From contig DGHQ01000006.1 of NCBI GenBank assembly GCA_002392915.1, positions 18,133-82,132 on the forward strand: a DNA stretch of 64,000 bases, written 5' to 3'. Numbering within the stretch: the first letter of the stretch is position 1; every line of letters begins with the position of its first letter. The position numbers and the translations under genes are program-made. This document shows, one piece after another, positions 27,321-35,743 of the stretch. This DNA is from Bacteroidales bacterium UBA3844. Its GTDB lineage: Bacteria > Bacteroidota > Bacteroidia > Bacteroidales > Paludibacteraceae. The notes beneath the pieces were generated by a model. The model had not been told where the DNA came from. It did no database searches and worked only from the letters and a program-made list of their open reading frames with translations.

Positions 27321-27744
27321 GCAAAAAGTTTTGAAAATGCGAAATGCAGAATGGAAAATGAAAAATCGATGTACACTTCTTTTTCTTAATGACTAGTTGA
27401 AGTGTCAGCACCTGTTATTCCTGCTTTCGTGTAACAAAATGGGTATATACTACAGCTGTCACAATAACTTTTTATTTTCTTACAAAACAATAAATTCAAA
27501 CAATCTTCGTTTCATATCATGAAAAGAGACTAAAATAGGTTCTATGAAAAAAAAATTACACTTTATTGAAAGTGTTGTGAGAGTTAGTTTTTAGAGGATA
27601 TAAACAAATAGGGGAATTATAATAGACGCGTCACCATCCTATATAATTATAAATTCTGACAACTCCACTGTCACGCAATCCACACTTTCTGATTATTAAT
27701 TAAATTATGTCTGTATGGGATTGCAACAGACAAGCGAGAAAACT
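27321..27744. other. Intergenic stretch without recognisable gene
   Basis: AT-rich sequence between the LysM promoter and a decayed lipoprotein gene. No reading frame with start, coding character or family similarity is seen, and no strong hairpin. Confidence 0.4.
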
Positions 27745-27953
27745 ATGAAAAAAACATTTTTATTTGGGGCATATTTTGTGTCCTATCAGCAGTTTTGTTT
27801 TCATCATGTGACAAAGAAGATGAAATCGACAATGGCATACAAGGAGCTGTAGTCAAAAATCAAAAGCATCTCGTATCTTCAACGTTTTATTCGACAGACG
27901 AATTGACAAACACAACGTACATAATTTTACAGAAGGGAAACCATCAAAAATAA
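27745..27953 (+). pseudogene. Decayed small lipoprotein gene, frameshifted in a poly-A run
   Basis: ATG at 27745 is followed by A7 (27748-27754). In the frame one base away the sequence reads KNIFIWGIFCVLSAVLFSSC then DKEDEIDNG, a lipoprotein signal peptide with lipobox SSC; it continues 68 codons to TAA 27951. One extra A in the A7 tract would join the ATG to this frame. As it stands, the ATG frame ends after 24 codons. A second overlapping frame near 27860-27997 (ending STQEFIWK) also looks protein-like, so further frameshifts are possible. The gene could be dead or controlled by slippage. Confidence 0.5.
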
Positions 27954-27998
27954 TAAGCACCCAAGAATTTATTTGGAAGTAGTCCAAACTTAATGCAC

Positions 27999-28026
27999 AA
28001 GAGCTCGGTATTATCACCGGGCTCTT
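27999..28026. other. Hairpin downstream of the decayed lipoprotein gene
   Basis: AAGAGCTCGGT (27999-28009) and ACCGGGCTCTT (28016-28026) pair over 11 bases with one mismatch around a 6-base loop. No T run follows on the plus strand, so it is a weak terminator candidate for the pseudogene. Confidence 0.45.
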
Positions 28027-28165
28027 ACTATCAAGCAATTCATCACTTGTCTTAATATTCTATCAATCAACAAAATCTACACTTTTTCAAAAAAAATATC
28101 CTTTTTATGTTGTCATATCAACAAAAAGCACTAATTTTGCATTCGCAAATGAGAAATATTGCAAT

Positions 28166-28240
28166 CGAGATGTAGCGCAGTCCGGTTAGCGCATCTGGTT
28201 TGGGACCAGAGGGTCGGGGGTTCGAATCCCTTCATCTCGA
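28166..28240 (+). tRNA. tRNA-Pro (anticodon TGG)
   Basis: A 75-base cloverleaf: acceptor CGAGATG pairs with CATCTCG, with discriminator A at 28240. The anticodon stem TCTGG/CCAGA encloses loop TTTGGGA, giving TGG. The T loop TTCGAAT is canonical; the T stem has two G-U wobbles. CCA is not encoded. A terminator follows directly. Confidence 0.95.
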
Positions 28241-28241
28241 C

Positions 28242-28275
28242 AAAAGGAGAATCAATTTGGTTCTCCTTTTTTTTG
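28242..28275 (+). terminator. Rho-independent terminator of tRNA-Pro
   Basis: AAAAGGAGAA (28242-28251) and TTCTCCTTTT (28261-28270) form a 10-bp stem with a 9-base loop, followed by T4 right after the stem (eight T in a row). Confidence 0.85.
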
Positions 28276-28318
28276 ACACTATAGCGATTCGTTTTGCAAA
28301 GAATTCCAACGAAAATAA

Positions 28319-28396
28319 CATTCCACGGTTCGGATTACCAACCGTGGAATGCTGATACCCAGGCCAATGTTGGCTTAATGTCGAAGACATTTGAGC
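28319..28396. other. Cluster of three hairpins, candidate structured RNA or tRNA relic
   Basis: Three consecutive inverted repeats: CATTCCACGGTT/AACCGTGGAATG (28319-28330 and 28340-28351, perfect 12 bp), GCCAA/TTGGC (28363-28367 and 28370-28374), and AATGTC/GACATT (28377-28382 and 28386-28391). A TTCGAAC-like element lies near 28411. No coding frame is convincing here. It sits between tRNA-Pro and the convergent TPR gene. It might be a small RNA, a repeat element or a decayed tRNA-like sequence; none can be shown from sequence alone. Confidence 0.4.
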
Positions 28397-28426
28397 TACG
28401 TGACCGATGATTCGAACACAAAAAAA

Positions 28427-28454
28427 GAGAGACGTCGCATCCGCAACGTCTCTC
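28427..28454 (-). terminator. Terminator of the TPR gene (GAGACG-family hairpin)
   Basis: GAGAGACGTCGC (28427-28438) and GCAACGTCTCTC (28443-28454) pair with one mismatch around a 4-base loop. On the minus strand it lies 24 bases after the TPR stop and is followed by a T7 run (the A run at 28420-28426). Confidence 0.75.
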
Positions 28455-28478
28455 AAAACATTTCAAATAAAACCTATA

Positions 28479-29687
28479 TTATAGGTTGCTAATTTCTTTC
28501 TGAATAGCGTCAGCTTTAGCACCCTGGTTTAGCTGCATATATACGCTACGAAGCATCTGCAAGTTACCAATATTCTTAGCATCGATCGCACGAGCCTTCT
28601 CCAATGGTTCTACAGCCTTCTGGAACTCAGCCTTTGCTGTCTTTACAGCAGCGTCATATTTAGCCTTCTGCTTTACAGGAATCTTGCCAGCCTCATTGTA
28701 AAGATCCTGTCCTTTCATCATGTAGACAGCACCGATGCCAGAATAAGCCTCGAAGTTGTTTGCATCTACTGTAAGAGCGGAATTGAATGCACTGATTGCC
28801 TTGTCATACTCTTTAGCCTGCATCAAAGAGTTACCCTTTACAACATGATACTGAACCTCCTTAGGATTCTTTGCGATTGCCTCATCAAGATACTTCACTG
28901 CCTCATCCACTTTCTTAGTCGAAATGTAGTAGTTGATAAGAGAGCCAAACAAGAACTTGTTGTTAGGATCCTTTGCTATACCCTCCTTCAATGTGTTTAC
29001 AGCCTTAACGGTATCTCCATTAGCGATATAAGACTGGTATAGCCAATCATACATCTTTGAGGCCTCCTTATGGTCGACATTCTTGAAATCCTCCATCATT
29101 GTGATAGCTTCTTTCTTTTTCAAATCCTCATCAAGCAAAGCTGCGTTGATTGTGAAGAAATAAATGTCGTTGTAAATGGAATCCTTTGGAGTTCCTGCCA
29201 TTGCTGGTGAATTAGGGATCTCCATATACTTTGTCCACAAAGCGACAGCACCCTTATAATCCTGTGAAGTGTAGCAATTGTTACCCTCACCGATCAAATA
29301 CTCCTGCAATTTGCTAAGTTTGCTCTTAATCTCCTTTGTGTAAGTAGGCTTAACCTTACCTTTCTCATTTGGTTTCTGATCCAAATCCCAAGCCTTGAAG
29401 TAAGCGTCAGTTGCCTTTAGCAAATTGTCTTTTACTCCCTGTGGATCTTTCTTGCCGTTCTTAGCAATATCCTCGTAAGTCAAAAAATATGTCTTACCTG
29501 CCAAGTTGAATGTTTTTGCCTGATTTGCAGTCTCAGGGTGTGTCATCGCAGGCTCAATGTTCTTTTTAGCCTCTGCCAAATCCATTGGCTCATACAAAGC
29601 GTTATCAGTCGCTTTTAGGTTTGCTTTCTGTGCGAATGCGCTCATTGATAGAGCCACCATCGCTGCCGCAATTGAATATTTCTTCAT
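28479..29687 (-). CDS. Secreted tetratricopeptide-repeat protein
   Basis: 402 residues with a signal peptide cleaved after AFAQ at residue 20. The middle and C-terminal parts hold TPR-like helix pairs: GNNCYTSQDYKGAVALWTKY, EASKMYDWLYQSYIANGD, VKYLDEAIAKNPKEVQYHVV, AISAFNSALTVDANNFEAY. TPRs mediate protein contacts, probably in the periplasm. It is single-gene, with a promoter element at 29720-29727 and its own terminator. Similar secreted TPR proteins are abundant in Bacteroidales; partner unknown. Confidence 0.85.
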   Translation of the reverse strand: MKKYSIAAAMVALSMSAFAQKANLKATDNALYEPMDLAEAKKNIEPAMTHPETANQAKTFNLAGKTYFLTYEDIAKNGKKDPQGVKDNLLKATDAYFKAWDLDQKPNEKGKVKPTYTKEIKSKLSKLQEYLIGEGNNCYTSQDYKGAVALWTKYMEIPNSPAMAGTPKDSIYNDIYFFTINAALLDEDLKKKEAITMMEDFKNVDHKEASKMYDWLYQSYIANGDTVKAVNTLKEGIAKDPNNKFLFGSLINYYISTKKVDEAVKYLDEAIAKNPKEVQYHVVKGNSLMQAKEYDKAISAFNSALTVDANNFEAYSGIGAVYMMKGQDLYNEAGKIPVKQKAKYDAAVKTAKAEFQKAVEPLEKARAIDAKNIGNLQMLRSVYMQLNQGAKADAIQKEISNL

Positions 29688-29719
29688 TTTTCCTTTAATA
29701 AATTATCAATTAAACTTTG

Positions 29720-29727
29720 CAAAGTTA
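29720..29727 (-). promoter_or_regulatory. Bacteroidetes -7 promoter element for the TPR gene
   Basis: The minus strand reads TAACTTTG, an exact TAnnTTTG, 32 bases before the ATG. No matching -33 TTTG at 19-21 bases. Confidence 0.45.
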
Positions 29728-29795
29728 TTGCTATTTTACGACTTTGCATAAATTTTTTTAATGTTATGTGGCAACAAATCTAAATTGTAATATGA

Positions 29796-29815
29796 GGCAG
29801 GCATAAAAGCCTGCC
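29796..29815 (-). terminator. Hairpin after gyrA (GGCAGGC family)
   Basis: GGCAGGC (29796-29802) and GCCTGCC (29809-29815) form a 7-bp stem, 9 bases after the gyrA stop on the minus strand. There is no T run. The same stem sequence recurs at 47823-47842 and, with variation, at 32728-32757. Confidence 0.5.
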
Positions 29816-29823
29816 ACTACAAA

Positions 29824-32436
29824 TTATTCCTCTGTTGGTGTCTCAACTGTTGCGTTGTCGACAACTTCTCCACCCTCAACATTTGGTGTTTCTCCTTCTA
29901 CTTCAGGGGTTTCCTCCTCTTCCTCAGCGGAAACCTTACATACAGAAGCGATAACATCATTTTTCTTTGTCAAGTTGATCAAGCGGACACCTTGAGCTGC
30001 ACGGCCAAGTACTCTTGTGCCAGCTATCTTCAATCTGATTGCTATACCAGACGTGTTGATGATCATTAGGTCGTTGTCGTCTGTAACAGCCTGGATCGCA
30101 ACAAGTTTACCAGTCTTTTCTGTCACATTCAATGTTCTGACACCCTTTGCTCCACGCTTAGTGATACGATATAGTGTAGCTGGATTACCGTCTTCATCCA
30201 TGATGATATTGCCGTTCTCATCACGATCGTCAAGGTAAGATCGTTTACCGAATCCATTTTCTGAAACGACGAGCAATGTCTCTGGCGAGTTTTTCTCCAC
30301 ACATACCATACCTACCACTCTATCTGTTGGATCATCCTCATCAAGTGTCATACCACGCACTCCAGTAGCGGTTCTTCCAAGTGGACGTAAGTCGCCAGAA
30401 TCCTCTCTGAAACGAACAGCACGACCGTTACGGCTGGCGATTATAACATCACTCTTTCCGTCTGTCAACGATACGTTGATAACCTCGTCGTCTTCACGGA
30501 TTGTGATCGCGTTGACTCCATTTGTACGAGGACGTGAATACTGCTCAAGCAATGTCCTCTTCACTACACCCTGCTTTGTACAGAAGATCAAATAGTGTGA
30601 GTTGACATACTCTTTGTCGTTCAAGCCACGCACCCTAACAAATGCGTTGATTCTGTCGTCGGAATCAAGCTGGATAAGGTTCTGCAATGCTCTACCCTTA
30701 GAATTCTTGGCTCCAGGTTGAATCTCATATACACGAAGCCAGTAGCAGCGTCCTTTCTGAGAGAACAACAACAATGTGTCGTGCATTGATGCCTGATAGA
30801 TATATTCGATGAAGTCCTCATCTCTTGAATTACTTGCCTTAGATCCGACACCTCCTCTACCCTGTGTCTTATACTCCACAAGCGGAGTAGACTTAACGTA
30901 TCCAAGATGCGAGATTGTGATGACCATCTCGTCGTCGGCATAGAAATCCTCCGGATTGAATGAGGCTCCTGCATAATCAATCTCTGTGCGTCTCTCGTCG
31001 CCATATTTCTCTTTGATCTCGATAAGCTCTGCCTTGATGATGTCACGACGCAACTCCTCACTTGCCAAAACGGACTCCAAATGTGCGATCAACTTCATCA
31101 CCTCATCATATTCAGCTTTCAACTTGTCGATTTCCAAGCCTGTCAACGCTCTCAAACGCATCTCAACGATATCCTTTGCCTGGATTTCATCAAGAGGCTC
31201 TGGAAGTTCAACCTGTAGTCGCTGGATTGCGATCGCTGCAGTCTCACTGCTTCGGATGATGCTGATCACCTGCTCGATATTGTCGACGGCGATAATTCTA
31301 CCCTTCAAAATATGAGCTCTCTTCTGAGCCTCTTTAAGTTCAAATTGTGTACGACGTGTGACAACTTCCATTCTGAACTTAGCAAACTCAGAGATCTGAT
31401 CCTTCAATGTAAGCAGACGTGGACGTCCATTGACCAAAGCAATGCTGTTAACGCTGAATGAGCTCTGTAGCTGACTCATCTTCATCAGCTTATTGAGCAC
31501 CACATTTGAGTTGGCATCTCTCTTGATGTCGATAACAATACGTGTTCCGACCTCACCATCCGACTCATCATTGATGTTGGAGATTCCTTCTATCTTGCCA
31601 TCCTTCACCAAATCAGCGATCTGCTCGATCAGCTCACGTTTGTTCACCTGGTAAGGGATCTCTGTGACGACGATCTTCTCACGGTTGTCTTCTGTCTCGA
31701 TCTCTGTGCGCGACTTGATGATGATACGTCCACGACCAGTAAGATACGCGTCTTTGACACCATCATATCCACAGATGATACCACCTGTAGGGAAATCAGG
31801 AGCCTTGATGATCTTGATCAAGTCTTCCGGATCAATGTCGGGATTGTCAACATAAGCGACAACAGCGTCAAGAGTGTCGCTCAAGTTGTGAGTCGGCATA
31901 TTAGTAGCCATACCGACGGCGATTCCCGAAGCTCCGTTGATAATCAAGTTAGGAATACGAGTAGGAAGAACTGTTGGTTCCTGATACTCACCGTCGAAAT
32001 TGTCCACAAAATCGACTGTATCCTTCTCTATATCCACAAGCATAGTGTCGGAAATCTTGTCGAGACGAGCCTCAGTGTAACGCATTGCGGCTGGTCCATC
32101 ACCGTCGACACTACCAAAGTTTCCTTGTTTGTCGACAAGAGTGTAACGCATATTCCACTCCTGCGCCATTCTCACAAGTGCTCCATACACAGAACTGTCG
32201 CCATGAGGGTGGTACTTACCCATTACCTCACCCACGATACGTGCACACTTCTTTGTCGGTTTGTCATGTGTAATGTTAAGCTCATTCATACCGTACATCA
32301 CACGGCGGTGAACTGGTTTGAAACCGTCACGCACGTCTGGCAAGGCACGAGCAACAATAACGGACATAGCATAGTCAATATACGACGTACGCATTTCGTC
32401 GTCAATATTGACTGGGATTATTCTACCGTCTGCCAT
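29824..32436 (-). CDS. gyrA: DNA gyrase subunit A
   Basis: An 870-residue subunit of the type II topoisomerase that introduces negative supercoils. The catalytic Tyr is Y120 in AAMRYTEARL. The N-terminal breakage-reunion domain is followed by the beta-pinwheel domain with GyrA-box-like repeats (QGRGGVG, GRAAQGVR). The GyrA box in residues 530-545 is TQGRGGVGSKAS. In the quinolone-resistance region the motif is GKYHPHGDSSVYGALV: Ser81 matches E. coli Ser83, but the position of E. coli Asp87 is Gly85 (codon 32182-32184). The tail is a low-complexity Glu/Thr/Val run, typical of the family. No gyrB is in the window. Confidence 0.96.
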   Translation of the reverse strand: MADGRIIPVNIDDEMRTSYIDYAMSVIVARALPDVRDGFKPVHRRVMYGMNELNITHDKPTKKCARIVGEVMGKYHPHGDSSVYGALVRMAQEWNMRYTLVDKQGNFGSVDGDGPAAMRYTEARLDKISDTMLVDIEKDTVDFVDNFDGEYQEPTVLPTRIPNLIINGASGIAVGMATNMPTHNLSDTLDAVVAYVDNPDIDPEDLIKIIKAPDFPTGGIICGYDGVKDAYLTGRGRIIIKSRTEIETEDNREKIVVTEIPYQVNKRELIEQIADLVKDGKIEGISNINDESDGEVGTRIVIDIKRDANSNVVLNKLMKMSQLQSSFSVNSIALVNGRPRLLTLKDQISEFAKFRMEVVTRRTQFELKEAQKRAHILKGRIIAVDNIEQVISIIRSSETAAIAIQRLQVELPEPLDEIQAKDIVEMRLRALTGLEIDKLKAEYDEVMKLIAHLESVLASEELRRDIIKAELIEIKEKYGDERRTEIDYAGASFNPEDFYADDEMVITISHLGYVKSTPLVEYKTQGRGGVGSKASNSRDEDFIEYIYQASMHDTLLLFSQKGRCYWLRVYEIQPGAKNSKGRALQNLIQLDSDDRINAFVRVRGLNDKEYVNSHYLIFCTKQGVVKRTLLEQYSRPRTNGVNAITIREDDEVINVSLTDGKSDVIIASRNGRAVRFREDSGDLRPLGRTATGVRGMTLDEDDPTDRVVGMVCVEKNSPETLLVVSENGFGKRSYLDDRDENGNIIMDEDGNPATLYRITKRGAKGVRTLNVTEKTGKLVAIQAVTDDNDLMIINTSGIAIRLKIAGTRVLGRAAQGVRLINLTKKNDVIASVCKVSAEEEEETPEVEGETPNVEGGEVVDNATVETPTEE

Positions 32437-32582
32437 AATTCTTTGTTATATTTTATTTTTGTTTTTTTCATTTCATTTGTAGAGACGCATGGACTTACGT
32501 CTCCACGGACGTGCGTCTCCACGCAAATCATATTGTAAAAATAGCACATTTTGCCGACATACGCAATTTTTCGCACAAAAAT

Positions 32583-32659
32583 ACGTCTATTTTCGACGCA
32601 AGATTAAAAATCCACCACCTGTCGGTGGCGAATACAGAATCCGACAGAGGGAAAATATG
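32583..32659. repeat. 77-bp direct repeat, copy 1
   Basis: From ACGTCTATTTTCGACGCAAG at 32583 to ATATG at 32659. It matches 37134-37210 at 75 of 77 positions. It contains inverted repeats CGTC/GACG, CCACC/GGTGG and CTGTCGG/CCGACAG, so its RNA or single strand would fold. It lies just beyond the 3' end of the AAA+/FGE operon, with the other copy at the operon's 5' side. Flanking unique sequence on both sides argues that it is a defined element. Confidence 0.85.
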
Positions 32660-32727
32660 AATGAAATTATAAATGCTAAATTTCACGACGCATTGCGGAT
32701 ATACCTACATTTACGAATTGAATCATA

Positions 32728-32757
32728 TATAGGCAGGTGCTTACGCACCTGCCTATA
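32728..32757 (-). terminator. Perfect 13-bp hairpin after the FGE-fold gene
   Basis: TATAGGCAGGTGC (32728-32740) and GCACCTGCCTATA (32745-32757) form a perfect stem with a 4-base loop, 65 bases past the stop of the FGE-fold gene. It shares the GGCAGG core of the hairpin at 29796 and probably ends the operon transcript, although no T run follows. Confidence 0.55.
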
Positions 32758-32821
32758 CAAATATTCGCCACTACGTAGCGGATTCACATCGGATGACCGA
32801 TTGCTCTTTTAGAGATGAATA

Positions 32822-34072
32822 CTAAAGGGCAAGACGCAAACCGGTGCCTCTGTAGTGATTGTCAGGATAGTTAGAGTCGCGGTAAGACAAACAGCAGGAT
32901 CCCAGAAAAGTGGAATGAGCACCACCACGCATAACACAGTTATCGCCAAACTTCGGACCTTGTGGGTCAGTTGATGGGGATTTGGCATAATAATCTGCGT
33001 CATAAATGTCATTGCACCACTCCCATACATTGCCAGACATATCATACAAGCCAAGTTCATTCGGCTTCTTCTGTGCCACTGGATGCGTATTTCCTCCTGA
33101 ATTACTTTTACACCATGCCACTTCATCAAGATTGCTGCTTCCTGCATACGTGGTGTGATTACTCTTGTTCCCCCCTCTTGCTGCAAACTCCCATTCTGCC
33201 TCTGTTGGCAGACGGAATTTCCTGCCAGTCAATCTACTCAGTTTATTGATGAACTCTAGGCAATCATACCAAGAAACCTTTTCAACTGGGTTGTTATCGC
33301 CTTTGAATTCAGATGGATTATCTCCCATCACAGCCTGCCACAATGCCTGTGTCACCGGAGTCTCGCCCATGTAATAGTCTTTGGAGATAGTTACTTCATG
33401 GACTGGCACTTCATCATAATTCCTAGAAATTTCCATTTCTGGAGTCGCTCCCATAGTGAATGTACCATGATTGACAAGAATCATCTTAAATGTAACTCCT
33501 TTTACAGTGAATGGGGTAACAAATGGGTTCGTCTTGACTTTCTCAGATTCGTTTACCCACAATTCAAAATCTATTTTATCACTTCCTTTAATATCGAACG
33601 TCAATTGTACAGAGGTGTTTTTCGTTTTGTCCTTCCAATCGATTTCTTTTGAATTAGAGATCTTCTCGCCTTTCTTATTCTTCAAAACAAACTTAAATTT
33701 GTCGTTTGTTGGCTTGATTGGATGAATTGTGATTTTTAGAATATCGTCATCAAATTTGATGTCATCCTCTTTCAACGGTTCCGCAAAATTTCCTACAAAT
33801 GCCTTATCCGCCGCCTTAAAATCAGTCTTGCCTGTAATTTTTTTTACAATTGTCTCGTATAATGGCTTATCATCTGCTGACATATCAATCCCAGTCAATG
33901 CAAAACCACATTTATCACACCAAGAGGCAAGTGCACCATCACGTAATGCTGATAGTAATTCTTCACGAAAATCATCGCTATTTGTCACGGAGACATCATT
34001 TAGTAATGATCTTAATTGCTCTATTTTTGTCAGATAAGCACCTCTTAAAAATAATATGTTCAACTCTCCCAT
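32822..34072 (-). CDS. FGE/SUMF1-fold (C-type-lectin-like) protein with novel N-terminal region
   Basis: 416 residues. Residues 1-100 are helical and unassigned; about 105-190 look like a beta-sandwich. The rest is a formylglycine-generating-enzyme (FGE-sulfatase) domain: FTMGATPEME, YMGETPVTQALWQAVMG, PVEKVSWYDCLEFINKL, FRLPTEAEWEFAARGG, LYDMSGNVWEWCND, TGLRLAL. Of the two catalytic cysteines of human FGE, only the second seems matched (GSCC); the first aligns with Thr, so it is probably a binding module rather than an enzyme. It starts 2 bases after the AAA+ gene stops, with GGGAGG as ribosome site. Last gene of the operon. Confidence 0.85.
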   Translation of the reverse strand: MGELNILFLRGAYLTKIEQLRSLLNDVSVTNSDDFREELLSALRDGALASWCDKCGFALTGIDMSADDKPLYETIVKKITGKTDFKAADKAFVGNFAEPLKEDDIKFDDDILKITIHPIKPTNDKFKFVLKNKKGEKISNSKEIDWKDKTKNTSVQLTFDIKGSDKIDFELWVNESEKVKTNPFVTPFTVKGVTFKMILVNHGTFTMGATPEMEISRNYDEVPVHEVTISKDYYMGETPVTQALWQAVMGDNPSEFKGDNNPVEKVSWYDCLEFINKLSRLTGRKFRLPTEAEWEFAARGGNKSNHTTYAGSSNLDEVAWCKSNSGGNTHPVAQKKPNELGLYDMSGNVWEWCNDIYDADYYAKSPSTDPQGPKFGDNCVMRGGAHSTFLGSCCLSYRDSNYPDNHYRGTGLRLAL

Positions 34073-34074
34073 TG

Positions 34075-35742
34075 TTATGCCTCCCTGAAATTATATGTAC
34101 TCTGCAACTCACGAATGCGTTCTGCAGATGTCTTATGCAAGACTCCATTCTCATCTTTCTTGCCCTTTTGATTGCACATAACAGACTTGCGAATAAGTTC
34201 TATTTCATCATCAAAATCCTTTTGTGTAATTTTAACCTTGGCAACAACAGCGTTTTTATCCTGTTGTTTCTCTTTCAAATCAATATATTCTATATATTTC
34301 TTTTCAAAGACAGCCTCAACCACACTTTGAATCTCGGAACCTGAAAAACCGTTTTTTTCCTCTTTCGACTTGTCTCCACGCATATTTTCAGCAATTTTTT
34401 CTTTAACTGAATCAGTTAGTTCGGAAACATCAAAGACTGATTCTTGTTCAGACGACAATCTTAGTTTCTTTTCCAAAATGTCTAATCGTTCATTCTTCTT
34501 AGGAAAATCTACGAAATACACCTCGTCAAAACGTCCCTTACGCATAAACTCAGGACGCATCACATCATTAGCGGTAGCCACAATATAAACTGCTGTTTTA
34601 CGCTCCTGCATCCATGTAAGAAAATGGCCCATCATTCGCATAACGATGTCATGGCCACCGCCACCTCCATTTGCACCAGCAAAGGCTTTTTCGATCTCAT
34701 CTATCCACAGCACACACGGATGCGCTGCCTCTGCCACCTTGAGTGCCTTGCGAAGATTTGCTTCACTCTGACCTACATATTGTCCCATCAATCGGCTAAT
34801 ATCAAGTCGCAATAATGACACTCCAAATTTATCCGCGATTGATTTTGCCACAAGACTCTTTCCACATCCAGGCATTCCAATGATCAAGATTCCTTTAGGG
34901 AGAGGCAACTTCATCTTTGCCAACTCGTTGAGATGTCGAAAAAGTTTGGCTTTTTGATCCAGATCTTTGCGAAGATTATTCAATCCTCCAACTTGGTCAA
35001 ATGAAATATCTGTATCAATCACTTCTATTATACCAGACTTTCGAACAAGCAGTTTCTTTTCTTCCTGAGCATATTCGATTGTCTTTTCCGTCAATCTGTT
35101 GCAAGTTCGCATACTTGCAGACCTGATTATCTGCTCTATTTCATAGTGCTGAATACCTTGAAGAGTACGAGTCAGTTCAACTACCAATTCACCATATTGA
35201 TGTTGGAATTGATTTGATACAGGCAACACCTGCCTTATATATTCCTCTATCTCCTTCTCTGTAGGTGCTGGCAATTCAACTACGGAAACCAACCCCTCTA
35301 CCATAAGAGGTAACGACTCCATAGGTTGTGGAGACACCATAATAAAAGTCATTCGTTTGTCGTATTTTCCCTGCTCATATAGCGAACAGAAAAGCTGAAG
35401 GTTCAATTGAAAATCATTCTTTTCAAATTCGGCATAACAATTCTTTGCCAGAAAAATTGAAGGTTCTATCTCTTCTCTATGCTCTATTACAGCATCAAAT
35501 ACAGATGACAACGAATGAGATCCCTCCTTTTTTTTCTTTGTCAAAAAGTCGATCTCTCTATTATTGGCATATTCTTCCACATTTGCACAAGTCATTTCCA
35601 ATACACCTTCTTCCATTATTTCCTTCAATGCCTTATCGACATAAGAATAATTGAAATGAGGAACATACACTACCGGCGAACTAAGGATTGCCGTGATCAA
35701 GTCCGTTTTGAACTTTTCATTGATTGAAAACGTCTGCTCCAT
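34075..35742 (-). CDS. Ycf46-like AAA+ ATPase
   Basis: 555 residues. The N-terminal ~200 residues resemble the degenerate P-loop-like domain of Ycf46 proteins (EPSIFLAKNCYAEF, RMTFIMVSP, VELPAPTEKEIEEYIRQVL). The AAA+ core has Walker A GMPGCGKS (about 284-291), Walker B VLWIDEIEKAF (about 344-354), sensor IVATAND and arginine finger RKGRFDEVYFVDFP. After the core a charged region and EIQSVVEAVF form the C-terminal lid. Such ATPases unfold or remodel proteins in the cytoplasm. It lies 1 base after the previous gene and 2 before the next, so it is the motor of a four-gene unit. Its substrate is unknown. Confidence 0.85.
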   Translation of the reverse strand: MEQTFSINEKFKTDLITAILSSPVVYVPHFNYSYVDKALKEIMEEGVLEMTCANVEEYANNREIDFLTKKKKEGSHSLSSVFDAVIEHREEIEPSIFLAKNCYAEFEKNDFQLNLQLFCSLYEQGKYDKRMTFIMVSPQPMESLPLMVEGLVSVVELPAPTEKEIEEYIRQVLPVSNQFQHQYGELVVELTRTLQGIQHYEIEQIIRSASMRTCNRLTEKTIEYAQEEKKLLVRKSGIIEVIDTDISFDQVGGLNNLRKDLDQKAKLFRHLNELAKMKLPLPKGILIIGMPGCGKSLVAKSIADKFGVSLLRLDISRLMGQYVGQSEANLRKALKVAEAAHPCVLWIDEIEKAFAGANGGGGGHDIVMRMMGHFLTWMQERKTAVYIVATANDVMRPEFMRKGRFDEVYFVDFPKKNERLDILEKKLRLSSEQESVFDVSELTDSVKEKIAENMRGDKSKEEKNGFSGSEIQSVVEAVFEKKYIEYIDLKEKQQDKNAVVAKVKITQKDFDDEIELIRKSVMCNQKGKKDENGVLHKTSAERIRELQSTYNFREA

Positions 35743-35743
35743 A

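Noticed and set aside
28232..28456. Minus-strand reading frame after tRNA-Pro
   Set aside because: It is made of tRNA, terminator and hairpin sequence, with no coding character.
32822..34072. Diversity-generating retroelement variable protein
   Set aside because: The FGE C-terminus resembles such variable regions, but no reverse transcriptase, template repeat or accessory gene was found in the window.
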